Shown piece by piece: positions 42,995 to 52,270 of a stretch of DNA of 64,000 bases; position 1 is the first letter of the stretch, and every line of letters begins with the position of its first letter. The DNA comes from Hespellia sp. (GTDB taxonomy: Bacteria > Bacillota > Clostridia > Lachnospirales > Lachnospiraceae). A model generated the notes under the pieces. It was not told the DNA's origin, ran no database searches, and was given only the letters and a program-made list of their open reading frames with translations. The translations under genes were made by a program, and so were the position numbers. The stretch lies in contig JAQUVD010000017.1 in assembly GCA_028693555.1 (NCBI GenBank), forward strand, positions 1 to 64,000, given 5' to 3'.

Positions 42995-43645
42995 ATGTAT
43001 CATACGATTTTATTTGATTTAGACGGAACACTGACAGATCCGGGAGAGGGCATCACGAAATCAGTCGCCTATGCATTACATAAATGGGGCATTGAAGTAA
43101 AAGACAGAACCACATTATATAAATTCATCGGACCGCCATTGATTCAATCTTTCGAAAAATTCTACGGATTCTCATCAGAAAAAGCGATGCTGACAACCTC
43201 GTATTTTCAAGAATATTTTCGGGATAAAGGAATCTTTGAGAATGAAATATATCCGGATACGCAAGATTTGCTGCAGAAGCTGAAAGCATCCGGTAAGAAG
43301 TTAATGGTTGCAACTTCGAAACCGGAAGAATTTGCGGTTCGCGTGCTGGAATATTTCCAAATAGATTCTTATTTTGATGTGGTAGCGGGAGCAATGATGG
43401 ATGAAACGCGTACAAAAAAGAGTGAAGTGATTGCGTATGCACTGGAAAAGGCGGGGGTTACAGATCTGTCGGGGCTGGTTATGATCGGTGATCGCGAGCA
43501 TGATGTGATTGGAGCCAAAGAAGTCGGAATCGATTCCATTGGTGTGCTCTATGGCTATGGTGATCGGGCTGAACTGGAGCAGGCAGGGGCAACTTATATC
43601 GCAGAAAATGCAACTGAAATCTTATCACTGACAATGGAATTTTAG
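42995..43645 (+). CDS. HAD family phosphatase (phosphoglycolate phosphatase-like)
   Basis: A 216-residue HAD hydrolase with the nucleophile motif DLDGTLTD at residues 8-15, motif II VATSK, the Lys of motif III around TRTKKSEV and motif IV MIGDREHDV. A helical cap of the PGP type lies between motifs I and II (FIGPPLIQSFEKFYG). The likely substrate is a small phosphomonoester; phosphoglycolate is only the family default. GGGAGAAGAAG precedes the ATG. Confidence 0.9.
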   Translation: MYHTILFDLDGTLTDPGEGITKSVAYALHKWGIEVKDRTTLYKFIGPPLIQSFEKFYGFSSEKAMLTTSYFQEYFRDKGIFENEIYPDTQDLLQKLKASGKKLMVATSKPEEFAVRVLEYFQIDSYFDVVAGAMMDETRTKKSEVIAYALEKAGVTDLSGLVMIGDREHDVIGAKEVGIDSIGVLYGYGDRAELEQAGATYIAENATEILSLTMEF

Positions 43646-43690
43646 CAATTGTCAGTTCTTATACAAAGAGGAAAGCAGGAGGCGAAGCGT

Positions 43691-44104
43691 GTGAAAAAAA
43701 TAAGATTATTGGGTGTGATTCTAAAAAGAACAAAAGCCAGTCAGTTTGTGCTTGGATTTTTGGGGTATCTTTTGGTGTTTGCATTTATTATTAATTTAGT
43801 GGAACCGGGAATTGAAAGTTATGGACAGGCTTTGTGGTACTGTTATTCTGTTACATTTACCGTAGGGCTTGGCGATGTGGTGGTCACGACGCTGATTGCC
43901 AAAATCTTATCGGTAATTATGACGGTATACGCAACCTTTGTGATTGCGATTATGACAGGTGTTGTTGTCAATTATTACACGGAGATACGGGAATTACAGC
44001 AAAATGAATCCATGTCCATGTATATGGATAAACTGGAACGATTGCCGGAACTTAGCAAAGAAGAGTTGGAAGAGATGTCAAAGCAGGTTCGCAAATTCCG
44101 ATAA
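43691..44104 (+). CDS. Two-helix potassium channel-like protein
   Basis: A 137-residue protein with two membrane helices flanking a pore loop whose selectivity filter reads TVGLGD (residues about 57-62), where canonical potassium channels have TVGYGD. A cytoplasmic helix with many charged residues follows (MDKLERLPELSKEELEEM). No RCK/TrkA-N domain is attached. I chose the GTG at 43691 because AGGAGG is at 43677-43682; an in-frame TTG at 43649 overlaps the end region of the previous gene. It probably forms tetramers and conducts potassium or a related cation. Confidence 0.82.
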   Translation: MKKIRLLGVILKRTKASQFVLGFLGYLLVFAFIINLVEPGIESYGQALWYCYSVTFTVGLGDVVVTTLIAKILSVIMTVYATFVIAIMTGVVVNYYTEIRELQQNESMSMYMDKLERLPELSKEELEEMSKQVRKFR

Positions 44105-44110
44105 CAGGAT

Positions 44111-44157
44111 AAAGGGGCGAATGTCTGATCCATTACAATCAGACATCCGCCCCCTTG
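44111..44157. terminator. Bidirectional terminator between channel gene and argG
   Basis: AAAGGGGCGAATGTCTGAT and ATCAGACATCCGCCCCCTT pair nearly perfectly around CCATTACA, with T-rich ends on both strands. It serves two converging genes. Confidence 0.9.
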
Positions 44158-44169
44158 TTTGTATTGTCT

Positions 44170-45396
44170 TTATTTCTGGTTATTTTTCACTTCCATCATC
44201 TTCATTGCACGAACCTTCAGAGGCAGTCCGAACAGATTGATGAATCCGTCAGCATCGTGGTGATCATATAAATCACCGGTTGTGAAGCTGGCAAGTGATT
44301 CACTGTATAATGAATATGGAGAAGTCGTTCCGGCTTTGGTAATGTTGCCCTTGTAAAGCTTGAATTTCACTTCACCGGTTACATATTCCTGTGTAGACTC
44401 GATGAATGCCTGAACTGCTTCACGCAGTGGAGTGAACCATTTTCCCTCGTATACGATCTGGGACAATTTGTTGCCCATCTCTTTTTTAACTTCGTATGTA
44501 GCGCGGTCTAATACAAGTTCTTCTAACTGCTGATGCGCTTCCATGAGGATCGTTCCGCCCGGTGTCTCATATACGCCGCGGGATTTCATACCAACGACAC
44601 GGTTCTCTACGATGTCGATGATTCCGATTCCGTGTTTTCCACCGAGTTCGTTTAACTGTGTGATAATCTCAGAAACCTTCATAGCTTTGCCGTTTAAAGT
44701 TTTTGGGACACCTTTTTCAAATGTCATTGTGACATATTCGCCCTCATCCGGTGCTTTTTCCGGCGGAACGCTCAGGACTAATAAATGCTCGTAGTTCGGT
44801 TCTTTGGAAGGATCTTCGAGTTCGAGGCCTTCATGGCTGATGTGCCATAAGTTGCGGTCACGGCTGTAGCTTGATGCCATATCAAATGGAAGATCAATAC
44901 CATGAGCTTTACAGTAATCAATCTCGTCTTCACGTGACTGCATAGTCCATACGTCAGTCATTCTCCAAGGAGCAATGATCTTGATATCCGGTGCAAGTGC
45001 TGTGATACCAAGCTCGAAACGAATCTGGTCATTTCCTTTGCCGGTAGCACCGTGGCAGATTGCAACAGCCCCTTCTTTGCGGGCAATCTCGACTAATTTT
45101 TTCGCAATGCCGGGACGGGCCATAGAAGTTCCTAATAAATATTTGTTCTCGTAGATTGCATTTGCCTGTACACAAGGTACGATATAATCATCACAGAACT
45201 CATCAATAATGTTTTCAATATATAATTTGGAAGCACCTGATAACTTTGCTCTCTCTTCTAAACCGTCTAACTCAGAACCCTGACCGCAGTCGATACAGCA
45301 GCAGACTACTTCGTAATCAAATGTTTCCTTTAACCATGGAATAATAGCGGTCGTATCCAGACCACCTGAGTATGCTAATACAACTTTTTCTTTCAT
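44170..45396 (-). CDS. argG: Argininosuccinate synthase
   Basis: A 408-residue enzyme that joins citrulline and aspartate with ATP, the seventh step of arginine synthesis. The N-terminal PPi-loop is VVLAYSGGLDTTA, with the later CHGATGKGNDQIRFE and SRDRNLWHISHEG blocks typical of the family. Length is normal. The ATG at 45396 has GGAGG (complement of 45406-45410) upstream. It is alone here: no argH follows. Its promoter at 45458-45486 overlaps ARG box-like repeats, which suggests control by an ArgR/AhrC repressor. Confidence 0.97.
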   Translation of the reverse strand: MKEKVVLAYSGGLDTTAIIPWLKETFDYEVVCCCIDCGQGSELDGLEERAKLSGASKLYIENIIDEFCDDYIVPCVQANAIYENKYLLGTSMARPGIAKKLVEIARKEGAVAICHGATGKGNDQIRFELGITALAPDIKIIAPWRMTDVWTMQSREDEIDYCKAHGIDLPFDMASSYSRDRNLWHISHEGLELEDPSKEPNYEHLLVLSVPPEKAPDEGEYVTMTFEKGVPKTLNGKAMKVSEIITQLNELGGKHGIGIIDIVENRVVGMKSRGVYETPGGTILMEAHQQLEELVLDRATYEVKKEMGNKLSQIVYEGKWFTPLREAVQAFIESTQEYVTGEVKFKLYKGNITKAGTTSPYSLYSESLASFTTGDLYDHHDADGFINLFGLPLKVRAMKMMEVKNNQK

Positions 45397-45457
45397 CTTG
45401 AATGTCCTCCATCTTCTCGAATGGAACCAAGCGTGTGGTTCCTGCTTACAAAATGAT

Positions 45458-45486
45458 ACTATACACCATTTCTTATAAATATGCAA
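45458..45486 (-). promoter_or_regulatory. argG promoter overlapping ARG box-like repeats
   Basis: On the minus strand TTGCAT (45481-45486), a 17-bp spacer and TATAGT (45458-45463). TATAAATATGCAA occurs at 45474-45486, over the -35 box, and again at 45539-45551. These AT-rich half-palindromes resemble ARG boxes. GGAACCA (45423-45429) and TGGTTCC (45436-45442) in the leader form a short hairpin. The rest of the 45397-45748 gap is AT-rich and holds CGAAATT-TGCCG-AATTTCG at 45622-45640. Confidence 0.6.
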
Positions 45487-45748
45487 CTAAAAATGGAAAA
45501 AATATTCATTAATTATGCATAAAACAAGAAACAATGCGTATAAATATGCAATAACAATGTATAATTACGAATAAATGAGAAAAATATACGAAAAAAACAA
45601 TACAAAGATGTGGGGATTCTTCGAAATTTGCCGAATTTCGTGCTTTAGCTTGATAAAATAGGGCGGGAAGAGTAAAATATTATCATCTATGGAAAAAAGT
45701 GAGAGATAAGATGTTATTTCTATAGAAATGGGGAAAGGTGTAAATCAC

Positions 45749-46651
45749 ATGAAATTGAGAGAAACATTAAAAGAAAAAAAGCGGATTGTTATTAAGGTGG
45801 GAAGTTCTACGATTACATATCCGGAGACTGGGAATATCAATCTGGATAAGCTGGAGAAATTTGTCCGAGTTCTGATCAACCTATTAAATAGAGGAAAAGA
45901 AGTCATTGTCGTATCGTCAGGGTCCATTCCGATTGGCAGAAAGAAGCTGGGTCTGGAGGCAGAAGGTATGTCAGATGCAACGAAGAAAGCCTGCGCGGCG
46001 GTCGGACAGGGGCGCCTTATGATGATTTATGAGAAGCTTTTTTCTGAGTATGGATATCTGACCGCTCAGATGCTGCTGACGAAAGAGTCCATTATGGATG
46101 CGCAGTGCAGGGTGAATGCGAAAGAAGCATTTGAAGAAATCATCACCCGTCATATTGTTCCGATTGTGAATGAAAATGATGCGATCGCTGTATCCGAGGA
46201 ATTATATGGGATTTTTGGAGACAATGATACGATGGCAGCACAGGTGGCCGAACTTATTCATGCAGATCTGCTTATCTTAATGTCGGATATCGAGGGACTT
46301 TATACGGATGATCCGAGAAAAAATCCAAAGGCGAGATTTGTGCACACGGTTGTTCGTATTGATAAAGAACTGGAAAGCATGGGAAAAGGTGCCGGAACGC
46401 TGAGCGGGACGGGCGGCATGCATACGAAGATTGAGGCGGCAAAGATTGCAGTGAATGCAGGGTGTGATATGGTTATCGCAAATGGCGATAACATATACAC
46501 AATCAATGATGTCATGATGGGGAAGAAAGTGGGGACACTGTTCCTGTCTGAGGAGCATGAGGGGATTGTGGAGAATGAACTGGCACCGGCAGTTGCGGAG
46601 TATCGCGGTCAGGCAAAATTAGATTTAGAACATCACAAAGAAAATGAATAA
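45749..46651 (+). CDS. proB: Glutamate 5-kinase, short form without PUA domain
   Basis: A 300-residue amino-acid kinase that phosphorylates glutamate for proline synthesis. Family blocks are RIVIKVGSSTIT, VVSSGSIPIGRKKLGL, NENDAIAV and FGDNDTMAAQVA, then LMSDIEGLYTDDP and GTGGMHTKIEAAK. The C-terminal PUA domain of longer ProB proteins is missing; the protein ends about 30 residues after the kinase core. GAAAGGTG precedes the ATG at 45749. No proA follows. It stands between argG and argC, and its product competes for the same substrate, glutamate. Confidence 0.93.
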   Translation: MKLRETLKEKKRIVIKVGSSTITYPETGNINLDKLEKFVRVLINLLNRGKEVIVVSSGSIPIGRKKLGLEAEGMSDATKKACAAVGQGRLMMIYEKLFSEYGYLTAQMLLTKESIMDAQCRVNAKEAFEEIITRHIVPIVNENDAIAVSEELYGIFGDNDTMAAQVAELIHADLLILMSDIEGLYTDDPRKNPKARFVHTVVRIDKELESMGKGAGTLSGTGGMHTKIEAAKIAVNAGCDMVIANGDNIYTINDVMMGKKVGTLFLSEEHEGIVENELAPAVAEYRGQAKLDLEHHKENE

Positions 46652-46685
46652 AAATAAAAAACACATGAATATTTAAAGAAAATAC

Positions 46686-46724
46686 TTGAATAATATGCAC
46701 AAAAGATGTATACTTATGCACATG
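46686..46724 (+). promoter_or_regulatory. argC promoter with ARG box-like sites
   Basis: TTGAAT (46686-46691), a 17-bp spacer and TATACT (46709-46714). ATATGCAC occurs inside the spacer and TTATGCAC just after the -10 box, similar to the repeats near argG. A short palindrome, TACCGA...TCGGTA, follows in the leader (46741-46760). Confidence 0.6.
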
Positions 46725-46793
46725 CTATAAAAATGAGTGATACCGAGCGTGAATCGGTACTCGGACATCAGGATATGGAAGGAACGTTTTATT

Positions 46794-47834
46794 ATGATTA
46801 AAGTTGGAATTATTGGATCTACTGGATACGCAGGCGGTGAGCTTATTCGAATTTTAGCTGCACATAAGGATGCAGAGATTGTCTGGTATGGATCGAGGAG
46901 TTATATAGATAAGAAATATGCAGAGGTCTATCAGAACATGTTCCAGATTGTCGATGCAGTCTGCATGGATGATAACATGGAAGAACTGGCGGACCGGGTG
47001 GATGTGATTTTTACAGCAACACCGCAGGGACTGTGTGGTTCTCTTGTGAATGAAGAGATTTTATCCAGAGTTAAGATTATTGATTTGAGTGCGGATTTCC
47101 GTATTAAGGATGTAAATGTATATGAGAAGTGGTACGGAATCAAGCATCAGAGTCCACAATTTATAGAAGAGGCAGTATACGGACTCTGTGAAATCAATCG
47201 TGAAGACGTAAAGAAAGCGAGACTTGTTGCAAATCCGGGATGTTATACAACCTGTTCCATCTTAACTGCATATCCACTTGCAAAAGAGGGTATTATTGAT
47301 ATGAGCACGCTCATTGTGGATGCAAAATCTGGAACATCAGGAGCAGGAAGAAGTGCCAAAGTCCCGAATCTTTATTGTGAGGTAAATGAGAATATTAAGG
47401 CATATGGCGTTACAACACACAGACACACACCGGAGATTGAAGAACAGCTCGGATATGCAGCTGACGAAGAAGTCATGATTAATTTCACTCCGCACCTGGT
47501 TCCGATGAACCGTGGAATTCTGGCAACAGAATATGCAACGCTGAAAAAAGAAGTTACATACGAAGAAGTAAAAGCAATTTATGACAAATATTATGCAGAT
47601 GAGAAATTTGTCCGTGTATTAGACAGAGACATTTGTCCGGAGACAAAATGGGTAGAAGGCAGCAATTACGTGGATGTCAATTTCAAGATTGATGAGAGAA
47701 CCAATCGTATTATTATGATGGGCGCGATGGATAATCTTGTAAAAGGGGCAGCAGGACAGGCAGTGCAGAATATGAACCTGATGTTTGGCTTCAAGGAGTC
47801 GGAAGGACTCGAACTGGTTCCAATGTTCCCGTAG
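46794..47834 (+). CDS. argC: N-acetyl-gamma-glutamyl-phosphate reductase
   Basis: A 346-residue NADPH-dependent reductase, third step of arginine synthesis. The N-terminal nucleotide-binding motif is GIIGSTGYAGGELIR, and the catalytic Cys is in NPGCYTT near residue 150. The later THRHTPEIE and GAAGQAVQNMN blocks complete the family pattern. GGAAGGAA precedes the ATG at 46794; an in-frame ATG at 46737 is not supported. It starts the argC-GNAT-argJ-argB-argD operon, with gaps of 14-32 bp and one overlap. Confidence 0.97.
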   Translation: MIKVGIIGSTGYAGGELIRILAAHKDAEIVWYGSRSYIDKKYAEVYQNMFQIVDAVCMDDNMEELADRVDVIFTATPQGLCGSLVNEEILSRVKIIDLSADFRIKDVNVYEKWYGIKHQSPQFIEEAVYGLCEINREDVKKARLVANPGCYTTCSILTAYPLAKEGIIDMSTLIVDAKSGTSGAGRSAKVPNLYCEVNENIKAYGVTTHRHTPEIEEQLGYAADEEVMINFTPHLVPMNRGILATEYATLKKEVTYEEVKAIYDKYYADEKFVRVLDRDICPETKWVEGSNYVDVNFKIDERTNRIIMMGAMDNLVKGAAGQAVQNMNLMFGFKESEGLELVPMFP

Positions 47835-47848
47835 GAAAGAGAGATAAA

Positions 47849-48295
47849 ATGATTAGAGCAATGACAATGGAAGATTATGATGAAGTCTATGATCTGTGGA
47901 CGAAGATTCACGGATTTGGGCTTCGCAGTATTGATGATTCGAGAGAAGGCATCGATCGCTTTCTAAAACGGAATCCAACAACGAGCGTTGTCGCAGTGAG
48001 TGAAAATAAAATAGTGGGTTGTATTCTGTGTGGACATGATGGCAGACGCGGATGCTTTTACCATGTATGTGTCGATGCGGATTACCGAAGATGCGGCATT
48101 GGAAAATCCATGGTCGTTGCAGCGATGGAAGCGTTAAAAAAAGAAGAGATTAACAAAGTATGCCTGATTGCATTTACACAGAACGATATTGGAAATGCAT
48201 TCTGGAATACGATTGGATGGACGGAAAGACTGGATTTGAACTATTATGATTTTGTGTTAAATTCAGCCAATATTACAGCATTTAATGAACAGTAA
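47849..48295 (+). CDS. GNAT acetyltransferase in the arginine operon
   Basis: A 148-residue GNAT protein with VCVDADYRRCGIGKSMVVAA near residues 75-94 as the acetyl-CoA motif, and a final NAFWNTIGW segment. It lies between argC and argJ with short gaps and GAAAGAGAG before the ATG, so it is co-expressed with arginine genes. An N-acetylglutamate synthase role would fit the position, but argJ can also make N-acetylglutamate. The protein is also close to general YpeA-type acetyltransferases, so the substrate is open. Confidence 0.82.
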   Translation: MIRAMTMEDYDEVYDLWTKIHGFGLRSIDDSREGIDRFLKRNPTTSVVAVSENKIVGCILCGHDGRRGCFYHVCVDADYRRCGIGKSMVVAAMEALKKEEINKVCLIAFTQNDIGNAFWNTIGWTERLDLNYYDFVLNSANITAFNEQ

Positions 48296-48327
48296 AAACA
48301 CTTGTACCATAAGAAAGGAAGGCCTAT

Positions 48328-49551
48328 ATGGAGATCATCAGTGGAGGCGTAACAGCAGCAAAAGGATTTGAAGCAGCATCAGCAGCGGCGGGAATTAAGT
48401 ATCAGAACCGTAGCGACATGGCGCTTGTCTATAGTGAGAAGGCGTGTAAAGCGGCAGGGACCTTTACAACCAATGTTGTAAAAGCAGCACCGGTCCTGTG
48501 GGATAAGAAGATTGTAGACAGTAACACAAAAGTACACGCAGTAATTGTGAATTCAGGAATTGCAAATGCATGTACAGGAGAAGAAGGCTTCGAATACTGC
48601 AGAGAAACAGCTCATACGGCAGCAGAGACATTTGGTATCAATGCGGATGGAGTGATCATCGGCTCAACCGGCGTGATCGGCATGCAGCTTCCAATCGAAA
48701 AAGTAAAGACCGGGATTAAAATGCTTGCAGATGCCAAAAATGCAAGTGAAGAGAATGGTCATCTGGCAGCAAAGGCAATTATGACAACTGATACAAAACC
48801 AAAAGAAGTTGCAGCTTCTTTTCATATCAATGGTGTGAAAGTAACCATCGGCGGTATGGCAAAAGGGTCCGGCATGATTCATCCGAATATGTGTACGATG
48901 CTTAGTTTTATCACAACAGACGCAAATATTTCGAGAAATGCATTAAAAGCAGCACTGAGTAAGGATGTTAAGAACACGTACAACATGATTTCCGTGGACG
49001 GAGACACTTCTACGAATGATACCTGTGTGGTTCTTGCAAATGGAGCAGCCGGTAATGAAAAAATTATAGAAGGAACAAAGGCATACAAAAAATTTGTAAA
49101 AGCGCTCAATTATATCAATGAAACACTGGCAAAGATGATGGCAGGTGACGGAGAAGGCGCAACTGCACTTCTGACAGTAAATGTGGTTGGGGCAAAGTCT
49201 AAGAAACAGGCGAAAGTCATTGCAAAATCAGTCGTGTGTTCAGATCTTACGAAAACGGCAATCGCCGGTCATGATGCAAACTGGGGACGAATTCTATGTG
49301 CGATGGGCTATGCGGGAGAAATCTTCGATCCGTCCAAGGTGGATTTGAAATTTGAAAGCAAAGCCGGAGTGATTCAGATTATGAAAGATGGTGTTGCTGT
49401 AAACTATAGTGAGGAAAAAGCAACTGAAATCTTGTCACAGGAAGAAGTGATTGTAATAGCAGATATTCACGTGGGTGAGAAAAAGGCAACGGCATGGGGC
49501 TGCGATCTGACACATGGTTATATTGATATCAACGCAGATTACCGGAGCTAA
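48328..49551 (+). CDS. argJ: Bifunctional ornithine acetyltransferase / N-acetylglutamate synthase
   Basis: A 407-residue enzyme that moves the acetyl group from N-acetylornithine to glutamate and so recycles acetyl in arginine synthesis. It is made as a precursor that cuts itself before a Thr. The site here is MIHPNMCTMLSF, with Thr at about residue 190; most family members have Ala where this one has Cys. GGMAKGSGMIHPN and AIAGHDANWGRI are further family blocks. AAAGGAAGG precedes the ATG. Confidence 0.95.
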   Translation: MEIISGGVTAAKGFEAASAAAGIKYQNRSDMALVYSEKACKAAGTFTTNVVKAAPVLWDKKIVDSNTKVHAVIVNSGIANACTGEEGFEYCRETAHTAAETFGINADGVIIGSTGVIGMQLPIEKVKTGIKMLADAKNASEENGHLAAKAIMTTDTKPKEVAASFHINGVKVTIGGMAKGSGMIHPNMCTMLSFITTDANISRNALKAALSKDVKNTYNMISVDGDTSTNDTCVVLANGAAGNEKIIEGTKAYKKFVKALNYINETLAKMMAGDGEGATALLTVNVVGAKSKKQAKVIAKSVVCSDLTKTAIAGHDANWGRILCAMGYAGEIFDPSKVDLKFESKAGVIQIMKDGVAVNYSEEKATEILSQEEVIVIADIHVGEKKATAWGCDLTHGYIDINADYRS

Positions 49552-49575
49552 TGTGAGGAAGAGGGGAAATAAAAA

Positions 49576-50472
49576 ATGAATGAGAATATGCAGCAATATT
49601 TAGAAAAAGCAGAAGTATTGATTGAGGCACTGCCATATATCCAACGGTTTAATCGCAAGATTATTGTCGTAAAATATGGTGGAAGTGCAATGGTTGACGA
49701 AGAACTGAAAAAACAGGTTATCCAGGATGTTACCTTGTTAAAGCTTGTTGGTTTCAAGCCGATTATTGTTCACGGCGGTGGAAAAGAAATTAGCAAATGG
49801 GTTGGTAAGGTCGGCATGGAGCCACAGTTCATCAATGGACTTCGTGTGACGGACGAGGACACGATGGAAGTTGCCGAGATGGTACTGAATAAAGTAAACA
49901 AAAGTCTGGTGCAGTTCGTGCAGGAGCTTGGTGTTCGTGCCATTGGCATTAGTGGAAAAGACGGTGGACTGCTGAAAGTCGATAAGAAATTATCGGATGG
50001 AAAAGATATTGGCTTTGTCGGTGACGTGAAAGCGGTCAATGGCGAAATTCTGAATGATTTATTAGAAAAAGATTTTCTGCCAATCATCTGCCCGATTGGA
50101 ATGGATGATGATTACAATACATATAACATCAATGCGGATGATGCGGCATGTGCGATTGCAAGGGCCATGAAAGCAGAAAAGCTGGCATTTTTGACGGATA
50201 TCGAAGGCGTCTACAAAGATCCAAAAGATCCATCGACGCTGATTTCGGAGCTTCGTGTGGACGAAGCGAAGAAACTGATGGAGGAAGGCTACATCGGCGG
50301 CGGAATGCTTCCTAAATTGCAGAACTGTATTGACGCCATTGAAAATGGGGTATCAAGAGTTCATATCTTAGATGGAAGGATCGCACACTGTCTGTTACTT
50401 GAAATCTTTACAAATAAAGGAATCGGTACAGCAATTTTAAGTGGAGAGGAAGACATGTATTACCATGAATAA
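49576..50472 (+). CDS. argB: Acetylglutamate kinase
   Basis: A 298-residue amino-acid kinase that phosphorylates N-acetylglutamate, second step of arginine synthesis. Blocks are [37 protein letters not shown] and [12 protein letters not shown], then [29 protein letters not shown] lies before the ATG. An N-terminal helix ([15 protein letters not shown]) is present, as found in arginine-sensitive, hexameric forms of the enzyme, so feedback inhibition by arginine is possible. Its stop overlaps the argD start. Confidence 0.96.
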   Translation: MNENMQQYLEKAEVLIEALPYIQRFNRKIIVVKYGGSAMVDEELKKQVIQDVTLLKLVGFKPIIVHGGGKEISKWVGKVGMEPQFINGLRVTDEDTMEVAEMVLNKVNKSLVQFVQELGVRAIGISGKDGGLLKVDKKLSDGKDIGFVGDVKAVNGEILNDLLEKDFLPIICPIGMDDDYNTYNINADDAACAIARAMKAEKLAFLTDIEGVYKDPKDPSTLISELRVDEAKKLMEEGYIGGGMLPKLQNCIDAIENGVSRVHILDGRIAHCLLLEIFTNKGIGTAILSGEEDMYYHE

Positions 50473-51649
50473 TCAGAATGAAATGAAAGAAATTGATGAG
50501 CTGCTCGTTCATACATATAATCGTTTTCCTGTGATCTTCGATCACGGTGAAGGCGTATATCTCTATGATACAGACGGACATAAATACCTTGACTTTGCAG
50601 CAGGGATTGCAGTATCATCACTTGGCTACCATAACGAAGAGTTAAATGATGCGCTAAAGAATCAGATCGATCAGCTTTGGCATATTTCCAATCTGTATTA
50701 TACAGAGCCGGTGCTTCATGCTGCGCAGCAACTGACCAAAGCATCTCAGATGGATCGTGTCTTTTTTACAAACAGTGGGACGGAAGCGATTGAGGGTGCT
50801 TTAAAAGCGGCAAGAAAATACGCATACAGCAAGAAGAACGGCAGATATGAGATCATTGCGATGGAGAAGTCCTTCCATGGAAGAAGTATGGGGGCATTAT
50901 CCGTGACGGGAACTGCCCATTACCGTGAGCCATTTGAACCACTGGTGGGGGGAGTGAAATTTGCAGAGTATAATAATCTGGAAAGTGTGAAAGCACTCAT
51001 TTCTGAAAAGACCTGCGCGGTGATTATGGAGACACTTCAGGGCGAAGGCGGAATCTATCCAATCGACCCGGACTTCCTTTCGGGAGTAAAAAAACTCTGT
51101 GAGGAGAATGATATGCTTCTCATTTTAGATGAGATTCAGTGCGGAATGGGACGTACCGGATGGATGTTTGCATGGCAGGCATATAGAGTGCAGCCTGATA
51201 TTATGTGCATGGCAAAAGCGATTGGAAACGGGATGCCTGTCGGAGCATTTGCGATGACAGAGGCAGTGGCAGCATATTCGCTGGCACCCGGAGATCATGG
51301 AACAACCTATGGCGGTGGTCCGCTTGTATGTGCTGCGGTTGCCAAAGTGTTAGAAATCTATGAGAAAAAAGATATCGTGGGACATGTCAATGAAATTGCA
51401 CCTTATCTTGAGGAAAAGTTAGATACGCTTGTAGAAAAATATGATTTTGTGACGACTCGGCGTGGAAAAGGTCTGATTCAGGGGCTTGTCGTTACAAAAC
51501 CTGTGGGGGATATCGTGAAGAAGGCGTTAACGGAAGGCCTGACAGTAATCAGTGCCGGAAGTGATGTCATTCGTATGGTTCCACCACTTGTAATTGAAAA
51601 AGAACATGTTGATGAGATGATTGAAAAACTGGAAAAAGCATTGCAGTAA
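50465..51649 (+). CDS. argD: Acetylornithine aminotransferase
   Basis: A 394-residue class III, PLP-dependent aminotransferase, fourth step of arginine synthesis. The PLP lysine is K251 in [11 protein letters not shown]. Other blocks are [30 protein letters not shown] and [14 protein letters not shown]. The ATG at 50465 overlaps the last codons of argB by 8 bp, which implies coupling; an in-frame GTG at 50441 is less likely. It is the last gene of the arginine operon here. Confidence 0.95.
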   Translation: MNNQNEMKEIDELLVHTYNRFPVIFDHGEGVYLYDTDGHKYLDFAAGIAVSSLGYHNEELNDALKNQIDQLWHISNLYYTEPVLHAAQQLTKASQMDRVFFTNSGTEAIEGALKAARKYAYSKKNGRYEIIAMEKSFHGRSMGALSVTGTAHYREPFEPLVGGVKFAEYNNLESVKALISEKTCAVIMETLQGEGGIYPIDPDFLSGVKKLCEENDMLLILDEIQCGMGRTGWMFAWQAYRVQPDIMCMAKAIGNGMPVGAFAMTEAVAAYSLAPGDHGTTYGGGPLVCAAVAKVLEIYEKKDIVGHVNEIAPYLEEKLDTLVEKYDFVTTRRGKGLIQGLVVTKPVGDIVKKALTEGLTVISAGSDVIRMVPPLVIEKEHVDEMIEKLEKALQ

Positions 51650-51711
51650 TATTCATAACAAACCAATTATCTGGGTATACTCTAATAGGAAATTTATGGG
51701 AGGTATACAAG

Positions 51712-52143
51712 ATGATTGGTTTTTTGATTGCACTCTTATCAGGTGCATTGATGAGCGTGCAGGGTGTTTTTAATACACAGGTGACGAAGACGACGGGGGT
51801 GTGGGTGAGCAGTGGCTGGGTGCAGCTCAGTGCATTTGCAGTCTGTCTGATTCTGTGGATGGCAACCGGCAGGGATCACGTGGCGAAATTGTGGGAGGTG
51901 CAGCCAAGGTTCATGCTGCTCGGCGGAGTGCTGGGAGCAGGAATCACCTGGACGGTCATTCAGAGTATGTCGATTCTGGGACCGGCAAAGGCAGCGCTGC
52001 TCATCGTGGTGGCGCAGGTCGTGTGTGCATATCTGATCGAACTGATGGGAATGTTTGGTGTAGAGAAACAGCCGGTGAACATGTGGAAGCTTGCGGGCAT
52101 GGGGCTTACGGTGATTGGACTTATTATTTTTGAAAATCAATAA
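51712..52143 (+). CDS. DMT-type membrane protein (YdcZ/DUF606 family)
   Basis: A 143-residue protein with five predicted helices and the family start MIGFLIALLSGALMSVQGVFNTQ, written here as two halves of one helix. The second half has GGVLGAGITWTVIQSM and GPAKAALLIVVAQ. It belongs to the small DMT proteins that work as dimers or pairs, substrate unknown. GGGAGG precedes the ATG. A TATACT box at 51676-51681 may serve as its promoter. Confidence 0.85.
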   Translation: MIGFLIALLSGALMSVQGVFNTQVTKTTGVWVSSGWVQLSAFAVCLILWMATGRDHVAKLWEVQPRFMLLGGVLGAGITWTVIQSMSILGPAKAALLIVVAQVVCAYLIELMGMFGVEKQPVNMWKLAGMGLTVIGLIIFENQ

Positions 52144-52183
52144 GCAGAAATGTAATATGAATGTAACATTTTTGTGAAAAGTA

Positions 52184-52212
52184 TTGTTTTTTCGGAACTG
52201 ATTCGCTACAAT
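52184..52212 (+). promoter_or_regulatory. Promoter of the comEA gene cluster
   Basis: TTGTTT (52184-52189), a 17-bp spacer and TACAAT (52207-52212), 58 bp before the comEA start. Confidence 0.6.
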
Positions 52213-52270
52213 AGATGTTGTCTATGATAAAGGGGTATCTTTTCTCGTGATTCTTTGGAGGAAAAGAAGA

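Noticed and set aside
45397-45486. Long N-terminal extension of argininosuccinate synthase
   Set aside because: The extension spans the promoter and leader; the ATG at 45396 has GGAGG and gives the usual family N-terminus.
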